Shown here in pieces: positions 1 through 10,408 of a DNA stretch of 64,000 nucleotides. Under the pieces are notes generated by a model, which saw nothing but the letters and a program-made list of their open reading frames with translations, had not been told where the DNA came from and did no database searches. Origin of the DNA: Ailanthus altissimus (Eukaryota; Streptophyta; Magnoliopsida; Sapindales; Simaroubaceae); contig OX327702.1 of assembly GCA_946807835.1 (NCBI GenBank), positions 16,430,001 to 16,494,000 of the forward strand, in the 5' to 3' direction. Every line of letters begins with the position of its first letter. The first letter of the stretch is position 1. The position numbers and the translations under genes were made by a program.

Positions 1-958
1 TTTTGGGATGCCCAAGAATAACTGGGACTGCATTTTCAAGTGTTGAAAGTGCAGAAACCTAGTCACTATTATGCAAATGCTACGGCATCGCGTGCTTAAC
101 ACTACTACGTTCATTAAGGATAGATGAACACTGAGGCATTGAACATGCAAATGCTCAACTTTGGGGCGTTTATGATGCATTAATGTTGGGGCATTGGATT
201 GTTAATATGGGGGAGTTATATGATTATGCTAAGGCATTTTCCATGCAAAACACCGGGAAGTTTTCATTGTCACAGTGGGGGCATTATATGATAATGCTGT
301 AGCGGTGACACTTGTGACACTAGGATGTTAAAGCAGTTTAACATTGGGGCGTTCAAAATAATGAACTCCATTTTGCATTCTTTAGCATGTGATGTTTCTT
401 ATTTTCCATACAATTGTTATATATTGTGTTATAAACTATAAATCATTTGTTTGCACTGTTAACCATAATATGGTCTGTCTCGTCAATACAGTATTAGACG
501 GTTCACTTAAGTCTTTCTCAATATTGTTAAAGCATGAGAGACTGGTCGATGTGATTTAGATTATGTCGATTAAATATGAGATGAGGCAAATATAAGCGAA
601 CTTATTACCCAATATTACTAAAGTGTTAGGATAGTATTAGTAACTTATATATTTGATCATAGATGAGTTAATCTAGAATACACTTACCCAATATAGCTAA
701 AGTGTGAGGATAAGGTGTGTTTAAAATCAGTGGTAAAAGCTGTATGAGATGCAATTGATAAAAGTTATCTACCTTGTAGGTTTTACAAATGCCAATATTG
801 CTAAAGCGTGGGGCCATAATAGAATGTCGAATGGATCTACTTCTCACTATAAAATTTAAACCGTTTAAATTTTTGTTTTCCCGTTTGAGATATTAAAAGG
901 AATATATAAAGCAGTGAAAAGGTTTCTTTCAATTGAAAACATATAATTGTTATATTGT
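1..958. other. Unassigned AT-rich sequence
   Basis: No supportable gene. The first 360 bases contain several scattered G-rich motifs of the form GGGGCATT or GGGGCGTT. The stretch from about 515 to 820 is a degenerate repeat, listed separately. It is probably old transposable-element sequence flanking the element that begins at 959, but no family was recognised. Confidence 0.4.
515..820 (+). repeat. Degenerate tandem repeat, about 80-105 bp period
   Basis: The core CCAATATTGCTAAAGTGTG recurs with mismatches at about 519, 610, 689 and 793, giving spacings of 91, 79 and 104 bases. Between the cores the sequence is poorly conserved. Function unknown. Confidence 0.5.
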
Positions 959-2160
959 TGTATGCAATAATAGCTAAGTGAAATTGCACATTATCGTATC
1001 AAGTAATATAGGATATAAGTCTAAGTTGTCGTTCCTACATGGACTATTTAATCTATTTCTTTCAACTAATTACTAAAATTAATCCTAATTTAAATTTTAT
1101 CTAGAAAAATATAAATATGAATTTAATCTAATTAACTTAATTCTATCAAATTAAACTAAATATAATATTAATCAAAATTAAGTAAATGGTTTAATTCACA
1201 AATTAGAATAATCTAGGTATATTTTTATCCTATATGAAACTCATAGCTATCACCATATGATCATATATCAAACTATCATAGGCTAAACACACGAATCATT
1301 TCATCAAGTCCATCATGGTTCTTTAATTCCTTAATCCTTTAAGATATTGATTAGGTATCGTGAAAGTATTAAACATAAGATAGAATGAATCAATTATATA
1401 TATTAGTTCATAAACTAAGTTAATGAAATCCAACTATATACTAGGTTCAAGAGTCTAACTTTAAATCAATGAAGTTTAATTCATCACAAACTCAAGAGTA
1501 TCAAAGTAATTAAATAAAGACATTATAATCAATAACACAAAAATAAGAATAGAGAAGAGAAACTAATTAAAGAGACTCCTTAAGTTGCTTCTCTCTCAAT
1601 CTTGACTTGAAGCGTGAATCTTAATCTTCAACCTCGAATTCTTGGCTTTGATATCTTATTTTGTGTTGTGAACTACTTCCCTAAGTTTTACCTCTGATAA
1701 AGTCTATGTTTTGGCTTACAAAAGAGTGCTTTTATAGGTCTTAAGAACCCTAGGGTCGAGAGGCTTTGAATCCAAGTCAAAATAGAACTTTTGAGGAGGT
1801 GTTGTAGTTGTTGCATGGGCGTTGAGGCACTAGGGACTGAAGGCCGCGATGCTCATACTTGGAACACTCAAAGGGGCTGAGGCATGACTAGGTGCCATGG
1901 CACTCATCTTTCTTCCTAGGACACCGTGGCGTCCAACCTTGGGTGCCACGGCGCCGATGCCTGGGTTGCCTGATCGTCTTTTCATCACATATCTTTGTTA
2001 TTTCTCGTTTAATTTGCCTTTGATATGTCCAAATCTTCACATTTTGCCTTGTATACCTATTTATGATCAAAAATACAAATAAATAGCCAAATATTCGTAA
2101 TTTGAAGTAAAACTTAAGTTTGAAGAGATAAATATAATAATACATTTTAAGCCGTCATCA
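959..2160 (-). repeat. 3' LTR of the gag-protease element
   Basis: On the minus strand the LTR begins TGATGACGGC and ends GCATACA, with TG...CA termini. Immediately upstream (minus strand) is a purine-rich AAGTTTGGGAGTATT that serves as polypurine tract. A GC-rich block at 1800-1970 carries repeated GGCGCC-like words. Confidence 0.65.
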
Positions 2161-3861
2161 AATACTCCCAAACTTAAGACTTTGCTTATCCTTGAGCCTA
2201 ACAATTTATTGAATCTAAACAAAATAAAACTCAAAATTAAAAACAAGCTCGATTGATTAGACAACCAAAATCATGTCTCAAAAGTTGTTGAATAGCATAA
2301 GTCTTTTCAGAAATTAATAAACAACCTTTAATAAATCATTACATCATTCCTCAAGTCCTTCATTCTCCCTTATAATTAATCATTTGTGTATGTGTGTGTG
2401 TATGTGCAATCATCAGGTAGTTAGTCAAATAAAATATAAATTTACTCAATACTTACAGAAGTACATAAAAATGATATCTCAACATTTTTCATTTTATAAC
2501 ACTGTCATAACCTTGCTGTTCATACTACTCTCTACTAATATAGTAAGACAAATGGTTGAGGATGTATTTAGGACTTTAATTAGCTTCTAATGTAAGGCTA
2601 GGTTCAAGATGGGATATAAAGATATAAATATGAAGTTCAAATCACACTATGAACACTTAAACTTTATTTAGAAACCTTTTAATTCATTTTCCTTGACTTA
2701 TCTCCTCTGTCAAACTTATGATATTTCATCTTTCTTTTAATCACTATTTGTAAAGAATTTCTTCTTTTTCTTAAGCTGAGGGTATAAAGAATTTAAAGCT
2801 CTCTCTCTCTCTAGATACACCCTCAAACATAGATTGATAAGTACCTTCAAGACTTATTGCTTTCCACTTCACAACCATTTTGTTAAACAACCATAACCTT
2901 TTTCTTTTTAAGAATATTTCTAAGTAAACTCAAGGTTTTATAGTGCTACAGGTAAATTTAGGATACATAAGTTTAAAGTCTTAAGGCTTGTAAGGAGGTT
3001 AAATAGAAAAGAAAAATGTATTTAGGCTCAAAAGGTTAACTAGGGATCAATTTACATTAAAGGTAGGCTAGAAAATGCTCAATCGGTCCAAAGATGGCCT
3101 AATGTTATTTTCCTATTCATGTGTTCCCTAGGATTTCGCCTCAAGTAATAATTAAATAAGTTCTAGAGTACTAATCCTTAAGATTGTGAGGTGTTATTTA
3201 AGTATAATTATCTCTAAGTAACAAAAAAAATTAACTAATACATGCTTATCTTAATGTGCTAAGAAATAAGTGATAAAAAATAAGATCGAAATCAAATCAA
3301 GATTCATGATATAAAAATTATCTCAAGCATCTATTCCTAGAGACTTGTGAAAATAAATTCAGCCAATATTACATTTTTTTTATCATAGACTAATGATTGT
3401 CCTCTCAACCAAAATTAACAACTAAAAAAGAAATTTAACCCACAAGACAATTACTCAAATCATGCAGTAAAATAAACATAGGTTATTGTTTTCCAATCCT
3501 AAACTTAAATTAGACATTATCCCCAATGTCAAAAAAATAAAAATTGAGAATAAGAGACTTCCTTAGTAATTAACGTTCTAGTATTGTACTGTTGTTGTCT
3601 ATTGATATGACTGTGGTTTCCTTTACTCCCAACGCTTACAATTGCTTGAATTATTGTTTTATTCTTATAAGAAAAGAGACTAAAGTAACTAGAATTGAAA
3701 CTAAAGCAAATATAAAATAAAAATTACTTGGGTTACCTTTTAAGAAACGCTCGATTTAATGTCGTCGGTTTGATGAGGCTCTTTCTATTCTTATGATGGA
3801 TCAAAGGTAATAGTGGAAGATCTTTATATATGATCTTGTTGGACATCCTATCTTTTATATT
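2161..3861 (-). other. Non-coding 3' part of the gag-protease element
   Basis: AT-rich internal sequence between the protease remnant and the 3' LTR. No polymerase or other coding similarity was recognised in any frame. This is where a full element would hold RT, RNase H and integrase. Confidence 0.5.
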
Positions 3862-6140
3862 CTATATCTTTGCAATTAACCCTTGGGTAACAACTTTTTC
3901 CTCAATCTCCTTGTGCTTCTTTAGTAAGACAATAATCTTAAACTGAAAAAGTGATTCTCTTATGCCATTCTCTTTGATCATTTCATTATATTGATGTTCT
4001 ATTTTCTTCTTTCTTTTTCTTCTATGCTTCAACACGTCTTTAGAATTTGAGGATCCAATGTCTCTATGTCTTAGAGCTTCTTGGCATTTGGGTGCATTGT
4101 AATAGTCTTCATTCATATCTGGTAACTTGATTTTCTTGAAGACTTTAAAAGTGACAGTGTCCTCTTGCACTTTCATGGTCAACTCCCCTTTTGGTACATC
4201 TATGATCATTTGTCCCATGGTTAAGAATGGTCTTCCAAGGATGATAGGGATTATTTATCTTCTTCCATGTCTAGAATAATGAAATCTGCAAGGAAGATAA
4301 ACTTGTTCACATTTACTAGCACATCTTCTATGATTCCCTTCAAGTAGGCGAAAGATTGGTCAGAAAGTATGAGTGTGACATTAATAGGCTTTACTTCTTT
4401 TAAACCTAAATTTTTATAGATGAAAAGGGGCATAAGATTAATGCTCGCTTTTAGATCTCATAGAGCTTTACCCAGATCATGATTGCCAATGAAAAATGGT
4501 ATGGTAAAGCTTTCAGGATCATTGAGCTTATGAGGTAGTTTCTTCTTAAGAATGGCGCTACACTCTTCTGTCAATACTGCAGTCGCATAATCCTTTAGTC
4601 TTGTCTTCTTCAAAATGAAACTCCTTATGAATTTGACATAGCTGGGTATTTATTCAAACGCATCTATAAAAGAAAGATTAATATATAACTTCTTACAAAT
4701 TTCAAGAAATAAAAAAAATGCTTATCTAGTTTCTTCTTTTGCAACCTCTGTTGGAATGGTAGAGGTAGAGTGAACTAATGATTCTATATATCACTACAGG
4801 TATTTTTCTACTGAGATTGCACTTTTATGTACTTCAAAATTTTTTTGCACTTCAATACCAATTTTTGCACTTTTCTTTGCTGAATTTTCTGCACTTTCTG
4901 TGTTTTTGCACTTTTTTCTAAGCTGGTATACTGTTGATTTTCTATTTTAGCACATAGTTTGCACCTCTATAGCTTTTAAGGAAAATGTATAGGTGGTCTA
5001 TAGGGTTGCACTTCATCTTGTTGTACTACTTTTTCCTTCTCCTTTATTTTTTAAAGTGGTGGTTAAGGTGTATTATCTTGTAAGATCGTACCACTTCTCA
5101 AGGAGATGAGTTGGCATTGCTCTATATTTTCTCTTCCATTTTCTTTGGCGTCACTTGGTAGAGCTTCTTAAGGTCATTTATTAATTCCTACAGCAAGTTA
5201 TCCCATTTAAGTCTCTAAATTCTTCAATGTTGTTGAAAGATTCTATATCATGACATAATTTGACTTCATATAATGCATGAACAAATCTTCTAATGACTGT
5301 TTCTTCTCTTGCAGTAGCTAAAATCTTGGAGGACCGAATGGTCTAGATGACTCTCCTTGGTTGTTATGCTAAGAGAAGTTTGGATGATCTCTCTACCTGG
5401 GACTGTAAAAGTTAGATTTTGGGTTGTTTTACTATCAATTAAAATTAACCACATATTTTGTTGACTCCATGCACCACCCATTCATATGGTTATCATCACA
5501 AACGTTGCATGTAACTTGCTAGGTTTTAAAGATGTTCAATGTATTAATCTTATTAAATAACATATTAATTTATGCTGCTAATGCATTCAATATGTCAATC
5601 TCATGCACTCTAGCGACTTTCTTAAGTGTAACCCTTTAAGCTGGCTATTAATAGCTGTTAAACACTATCTCCTCTAGTAGCTCATAAGCCTCATCCGTAG
5701 ACTTATTCATTAAAGCTCCTTCAGCAGAGGCATTTATAATAGTCCTCAAATGCCCTACTAGTCCATTATAGAATGTTTAAACTAATAGCCATTTAGGGAC
5801 TCTATAGTGAGGACACTTCCTCAACGTGTCTTTAAAGAGTTCTCATACCTTATATAGCAACACTTCATCAATCTGACTAAATAAGGTAATGTCATTAGGC
5901 ATCTTTGCTGTCTTTACTAGTGGGAAGAACTTGGCTAGAAACGTCTGCACTAAATTATTCCATATTAATATGGATCCTGATAGAAATGATATTAACCAAC
6001 TCTTAGATTTCTCTCTTAAGGATAAAAGGAACAATCTAAGTTGGATGGCATCATCTAAAACTCTATTGTACTTGAAAGTACCGTAAATCTCTAACAAATT
6101 CACAATGTGCATGTTAGGATCATCATTCAGAGCTCCGCTA
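3862..6140 (-). pseudogene. Degenerate Athila-like gag and aspartic protease
   Basis: The minus strand carries an Athila-type gag. Around 6112-5843 are residues like the RLFLLSLREKSKSWL stretch of the capsid-like domain, and around 5400-5340 a decayed version of the [13 protein letters not shown] region. The aspartic protease follows: at 4433-4251 there are PLFIYKNLGL and a downstream EDVLVNVNKFIFLADFIILD segment, and at 4218-4060 DVPKGELTMKVQEDTVTFKV, typical of sequence just after the protease. Several stops and frameshifts separate these blocks, so no working product is expected. Compared with the intact gag-pol at 22822-28110 the order is the same, but everything after the protease is missing. 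Confidence 0.75.
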
Positions 6141-6546
6141 AACTGTACAGAGTTTTTTTAGCATTTAATTTATACTTGGCTTAATCTCAAAATTGTTTGT
6201 GTTCATAGTTGGTCACCGATTATTAGACTGAACACCATCTGTAGTAGGGACGGTATACTCTTTCAATGCTCTCTATGGTATCATAGGCTCAAACACTAGA
6301 TTGTTGATATGATCATTGTTCTCCCCTATGTTTAAAGATTGTTGGCATTCAAATCGAAGTCTATACAATGTTTTATTGATCTCAGGATCAAAAGAAGTTA
6401 AGTCAGCACTTTTCACCCTTCGCTGAACTATCAAAGCACAAAATAAAACAAATCAAAGTAAAAAGAAGAAAATAAACTAAAATAAAAAAAGAATTAAAAG
6501 CAAGTAATTTTGTATTAGTATTGATATAAAGAATAGAAAAATTAGT

Positions 6547-6563
6547 CACTGGCAATGGCACCA
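6547..6563 (-). other. Decayed primer binding site (tRNA-Asp type)
   Basis: The minus strand reads TGGTGCCATTGCCAGTG, matching the intact tRNA-Asp site at 21932-21948 at 13 of 17 positions. Three of the four differences are C-to-T or G-to-A changes, as expected from decay of methylated cytosines. It lies 9 bases from the 5' LTR. Confidence 0.7.
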
Positions 6564-6572
6564 AAAACTTGG

Positions 6573-6790
6573 TGTATGCAATAATAGCTATGCGCAAGTA
6601 GACGTTATCGTATCAAGTAATATAGGATTTAAGTCTAAGTTATCATTCCTATAGGGACTATTTAATTTATATCTTTCAACCAATTACTAAAATTAATAAC
6701 CTAATTCTATCAAATTAAACTAAACCTAATATTAATCAAAATTAAGCAAAGGGTTGAATTCATTAATTAAGAAAATCTAGGATTTCAACT
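6573..6790 (-). repeat. Truncated 5' LTR of the gag-protease element
   Basis: Starts TGTATGCAATAATAGC on the + strand, like position 959, and stays alignable with 959-1210 for about 220 bases. The match then fades. The rest of this LTR is lost or too diverged to recognise. Confidence 0.6.
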
Positions 6791-6963
6791 TATCCCTTAA
6801 TGTTTCATTGGACTGATTAACCTATTAGTCAATCCTTTAATAAGAATTTATTGGTTAGACTCTAATCTCATCATAAGCCTTTATTGATGGTCGAGTGACT
6901 AAATTATGCATTCTAACAATTACCTAAAATGTCTATGGTAACCCGAATAGAATGTAATTCATT
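6791..6963. other. Unassigned junction sequence
   Basis: Short AT-rich stretch between the fading LTR and the copia remnant. It may be the strongly diverged rest of the LTR. No gene seen. Confidence 0.35.
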
Positions 6964-6969
6964 ATGAGT

Positions 6970-7027
6970 ATGTCTAAATTGTACTATACATGCAGAGGAT
7001 GTCTAAATTGTACTATACATGCAGAGG
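6970..7027 (+). repeat. Exact 29 bp tandem duplication
   Basis: The 29 bases at 6970-6998 are repeated perfectly at 6999-7027, at the 5' edge of the copia pol remnant. Perfect identity inside an otherwise decayed region points to a recent local duplication. Confidence 0.9.
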
Positions 7028-7029
7028 CG

Positions 7030-8106
7030 ATGTTGGACATTAATTTGGAAAAATTGCAAGATGTTATAGAATTCAAAATTGACTCTGCCTATGACAATCA
7101 AGTCTGGAACTTAGTTATGCTTCCCATAGGAATAGTTCTTATTTGTTGTAAATTAGTTTACACAGCAAAAGTGTGGGCTTGATATGAAGGTAGAGACCTT
7201 CAAAGCTAGATTGGTGATATAATGTTACACTCAAATATCTGGGATCGGTTATAAGGAAACCTCTCTCACTAATAACCATGCTTAAGTCAATTCGAATTTT
7301 ATTAGCTATTGCAATATATTAAGATTTTGAGGTCTGGCAAATGGTTGTAAAGACAGCATTCTGAATTATGTATCTCGACTAAGAGATATGTATAGAACAA
7401 CCAAAGGAATCTAGAATCTTTGTTTTAACAAAGTGTGGACTTAAATAGTTTTTTTGAAGCTAGAATCTTTATTTTAACAAGGAAATCAAAAAGTTTAGAT
7501 TCATCAAGAACAAAACGAAAGCCTGTATGTTAAGAAAGCGCAGTGGGAGAATGATTATCTTTCGAGTTCTCTATGTAGAAGACATACTCAATGTCGAAAA
7601 TGACGTTGGTATGTTACAAGCCAATTAGTTAAGAGTTATATAAGTAAAAAATTCTCCACAAAAGATTTAGGAGAGGCTTTTTATATACTGAGTATAAAAT
7701 TTTATAAAGATAGAGCTATAAGGTTGATAGGATTATCTTTAATCTTCATACATAGACTTTATCTTGAAAAGTCACAACTTTAGTAACTGTGAGATGGTTA
7801 ATGTACCTTTCAGACACGACTTTCATCCTTTTAGGAGGAAATATCCTCAAGAAAAAGATGTAAGGATTAGAGTATCTAACATTCTATGTACATCAGCTAG
7901 AGGTAACTTAATAAATGCCATGTTATGTATGAGACCTACATCTAGATGGCTGTAAGTGTTACGAACCAGTATCAGTCTAATCCAAGTAATGACCATTGAA
8001 TGGTAGTAAAATATATCTTAAATACCTGAGAGGTATAGAAGATAAGTTATTGAATCATAGATAAAGTTACTTACAAGTGAGAGGATACACCGACTTGGAC
8101 TTCTAA
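7030..8106 (+). pseudogene. Ty1/copia pol remnant (reverse transcriptase to RNase H)
   Basis: Translated pieces follow the copia order on the + strand. The N-terminal RT region (EAMLDINLEKLQDV, then DSAYDNQVWNLV) lies at 7020-7130 and KVETFKARL at about 7190. The catalytic YVDD region has decayed to YVED-like sequence at 7560-7600, followed by a DLGEAFYILSIKFYKDRA-like block at 7665-7720. Around 7990-8105 are the remains of the KYILRYL and GYTDSDFQS segments of RNase H. There are many stops and frameshifts. The 3' end is joined abruptly to the middle of LTR D, so the junction is a rearrangement and not a normal pol-LTR boundary. Confidence 0.75.
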
Positions 8107-8211
8107 TCTAGTCCAGATGGTTAATCTTAGCATATCATAAGCTTGGTGGAAGCTCATATAGTCATACGGGTATTTAGTGAGGATTATGTATTAAATAAAC
8201 TTAATGAGAAC

Positions 8212-9581
8212 TGATAAGGCGTAATTGTATAAACTATTTTATCTTCCTAACTTGATATTTGTTCAATTTATCTCAATAATTGGGCTATTTATGCGTATTA
8301 ATGTTGTTTTATAGGTTGAAGCATTATCGGAGCAAAAATACCGGAAAACGGACGCAAATCGGAGCATTAGAGATAAAAATACGAATGGAGGCACTGTAGC
8401 TACAGCACACTGCTACAGTGTACTGTAGCAACAGTGCAGCCCCGCAGCGCTGGATTTCAGCGCCGCGGCGCCGATTGCAGAAACTGAGCGCCGCAGCGCC
8501 AAATCGCAGCGCCGCGGCGCCGGGACCTGGGCAACAAGTTTTGACAGGTTCCTGAAAATCAGGAAACCCAAAAGCAGCCCAAAATGCGCCCTAATTCCGT
8601 GCTCTTACCTATTTATTTGCTCAAAACTTACATTTTGAGGAGGACTCTAGTTGGGACAGCAGCTAGAAACACAAAGAAACACCTAACTTCTAAGTTTGGA
8701 GAAATCAAAGAGGAGGAAAGCAAGCTTCAACTTCAAAGACATTTGACAGGGATGTCTTCTTTTCTTTGATTCTTTACTTGTTGTAAGATGTTTAGTTTAC
8801 ATGTATTGATGGAATTAGCTTCAAGATTGTGTAGTTTAATGATGAGCTAATTTCGTTCATCTAGGATTACATCCTTGAACTCATTATGTGATGGATTTTA
8901 GTTCTCTCTTTTATGGTATTAATTCAGCTTTTGATATATTCATTGTGCTTGTGCTTAATGCTATTTGATTACTTGGCCAGTGGTTAAATTGATCTAGAAA
9001 TGCTTAAATAAACTTGACAAAGGCATTTAGGTATTTAGTCTTAAGCATATTGATGCATGATCATAGTGTAGTACACTTGAGTTTCATATGAGATAGACAT
9101 ATACTCATAAGGCATGTATGGCTCATAAAACTTGTGCTTAATGAATTTTGTTCAATTTATTTATCATAGACATATAGATATTTGATTGGATGGAATAGAT
9201 TCACTTGACCTGCAAAAGAGGCTTGTGATGTGTTAAGTGTTTTGGTCAATATATCAAGTTGAGAACCAATAGACATAAAAGAGATTCTGCTGAATTTATT
9301 TGCATAATAGGGGATAGTTTGTAATCCTAGGATTTCTCTTATTGAATTTAACTTGTTCATAATTTAGTTTATCACTTAGCATAATTAAGTTGTTCTTTTA
9401 CTTGAGTAGTTTAATATCATACATTAAATCATTTTCTGGATAATAGTAGAAAGACACCATTTCAGTACTTAAACTAGAAAAGATAAATCATTCTCTGTGG
9501 GATCGACACTCTACACATCACTTTATTACTTGTTGCGATACGTGCACTTGCGTTAGTTTGTGTTATAGAAATCACACAACA
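8212..9581 (+). mobile_element. Solo LTR, Athila-type, with AGAAC target duplication
   Basis: A 1370 bp TG...CA unit (TGATAAGGCG to CACACAACA) is flanked by AGAAC at 8207-8211 and 9582-9586. Its 3' end has the CTGTGGGATCGACA type sequence seen at the 3' end of Athila LTRs, as at 21870 and 63450. There is no internal region, so it is a solo LTR left by recombination between LTRs. It is nested in LTR D. Confidence 0.85.
8420..8530 (+). repeat. GC-rich palindromic GCGCC island
   Basis: Within the solo LTR, words such as GCGCCGCGGCGCC and GCGCCGCAGCGCC recur four to five times in about 100 bases, in sharp contrast to the AT-rich surroundings. Each word is a near-perfect palindrome. Confidence 0.85.
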
Positions 9582-10283
9582 AGAACCTCCAATAGATATC
9601 TTATAAAGCCGTCAATTGGGGGTCATCTCAAGTTGAGTAGTATTCGTGGTCCTTTGAACTGAGCACTATGGTGGGCTTATGAATGATTCATCATATTTAG
9701 GTTTTACATATATCGGAGACCTTTTATGGTTTGATCGTTGGGTGTTGCTAGGTCTGGTCATATGGGTGAGTTGTATATCTTGATGCTTCAAGATTATATT
9801 TTAGAAAGTTTGTGGTCACAAGCATAAAACCTGGGAAAGTGTTTCCCGTAGGATAAACAAAATACTTTATATCGCAAAAGTATTTGCAGATATTGTTTGT
9901 GGAAATATAAATCTGGAGATAAGGTTACAGTCGAGTATATAGAGACTTGACAGTGATGATCCATATCTTTGCTCTTTCAAAATATAAGTGGCGGAGGGAT
10001 TATATGAATATATATTAACCTCAACTTATATGGTTCAACACGGCGTTCTGTAATTTCTATAACATATGTGTGGAGCATCATTTACAGACTTATGAAAGAG
10101 TTCTATAAGACAAATAGGTGTGAACCTAGAAAGTCTCATAATATGAAGTATACTCATGGAGCACTAGGTAGCAAACCGGGTCGAATAGTTCGATCTGAAC
10201 AAATTTTGAAAAGTAGAAATTGTTTCAAGATATCTCGAGAAGCTAATAGGGCTTAAATATTTAGCCATTGAGGAAGTGGCAAG

Positions 10284-10371
10284 TAGCAAGTGATGATTGA
10301 TCACTTGCTACCATATGCTTGCCATTTGTCAATTAATAGCATATTTATGCTTTTATAAGTTGACAAATGGC
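10284..10371. repeat. Two adjacent hairpins in LTR D
   Basis: First hairpin: perfect 11 bp arms at 10284-10294 and 10300-10310 with a 5 base loop. Second hairpin: perfect 12 bp arms GCCATTTGTCAA (10321-10332) and TTGACAAATGGC (10360-10371). An outer GTGGCAA/TTGCCAC pair (about 10276 and 10379) also matches, so the whole block can fold as one structure. Confidence 0.8.
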
Positions 10372-10408
10372 AAAGTAATTGCCACTTTTTATTAAACAAA
10401 TGACATTT

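Larger units (their letters stand above)
959..6790 (-). mobile_element. Old non-autonomous Athila-like LTR element (gag-protease only)
   Basis: A minus-strand element is bounded by a complete 3' LTR (959-2160) and a truncated 5' LTR (6573 to about 6790) that start with the same sequence on the + strand. Next to the 5' LTR lies a decayed tRNA-Asp type primer site. The internal part codes for degenerate gag and aspartic protease only. No reverse transcriptase or integrase was found between 3860 and 2161, so it resembles gag-only derivatives that depend on other elements. The two LTRs are clearly diverged and the frames are broken, so this is an old copy. Its upstream LTR end is lost, so no target duplication can be tested. 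Confidence 0.7.
8107..10408 (+). repeat. LTR D, TGTTGG-type family (partial, interrupted)
   Basis: Matches the middle of the family seen at 35583-37789 and 58242-60316. Shared landmarks are the stretch near 8107-8207, the CTCAAGTTGAGTAGTATTCG segment near 9630, the long segment ending near 10240, and the start of a bipartite hairpin. The 5' end is missing at the copia junction. An Athila-type solo LTR interrupts it (8212-9581), and LTR E begins at 10409. Confidence 0.7.
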
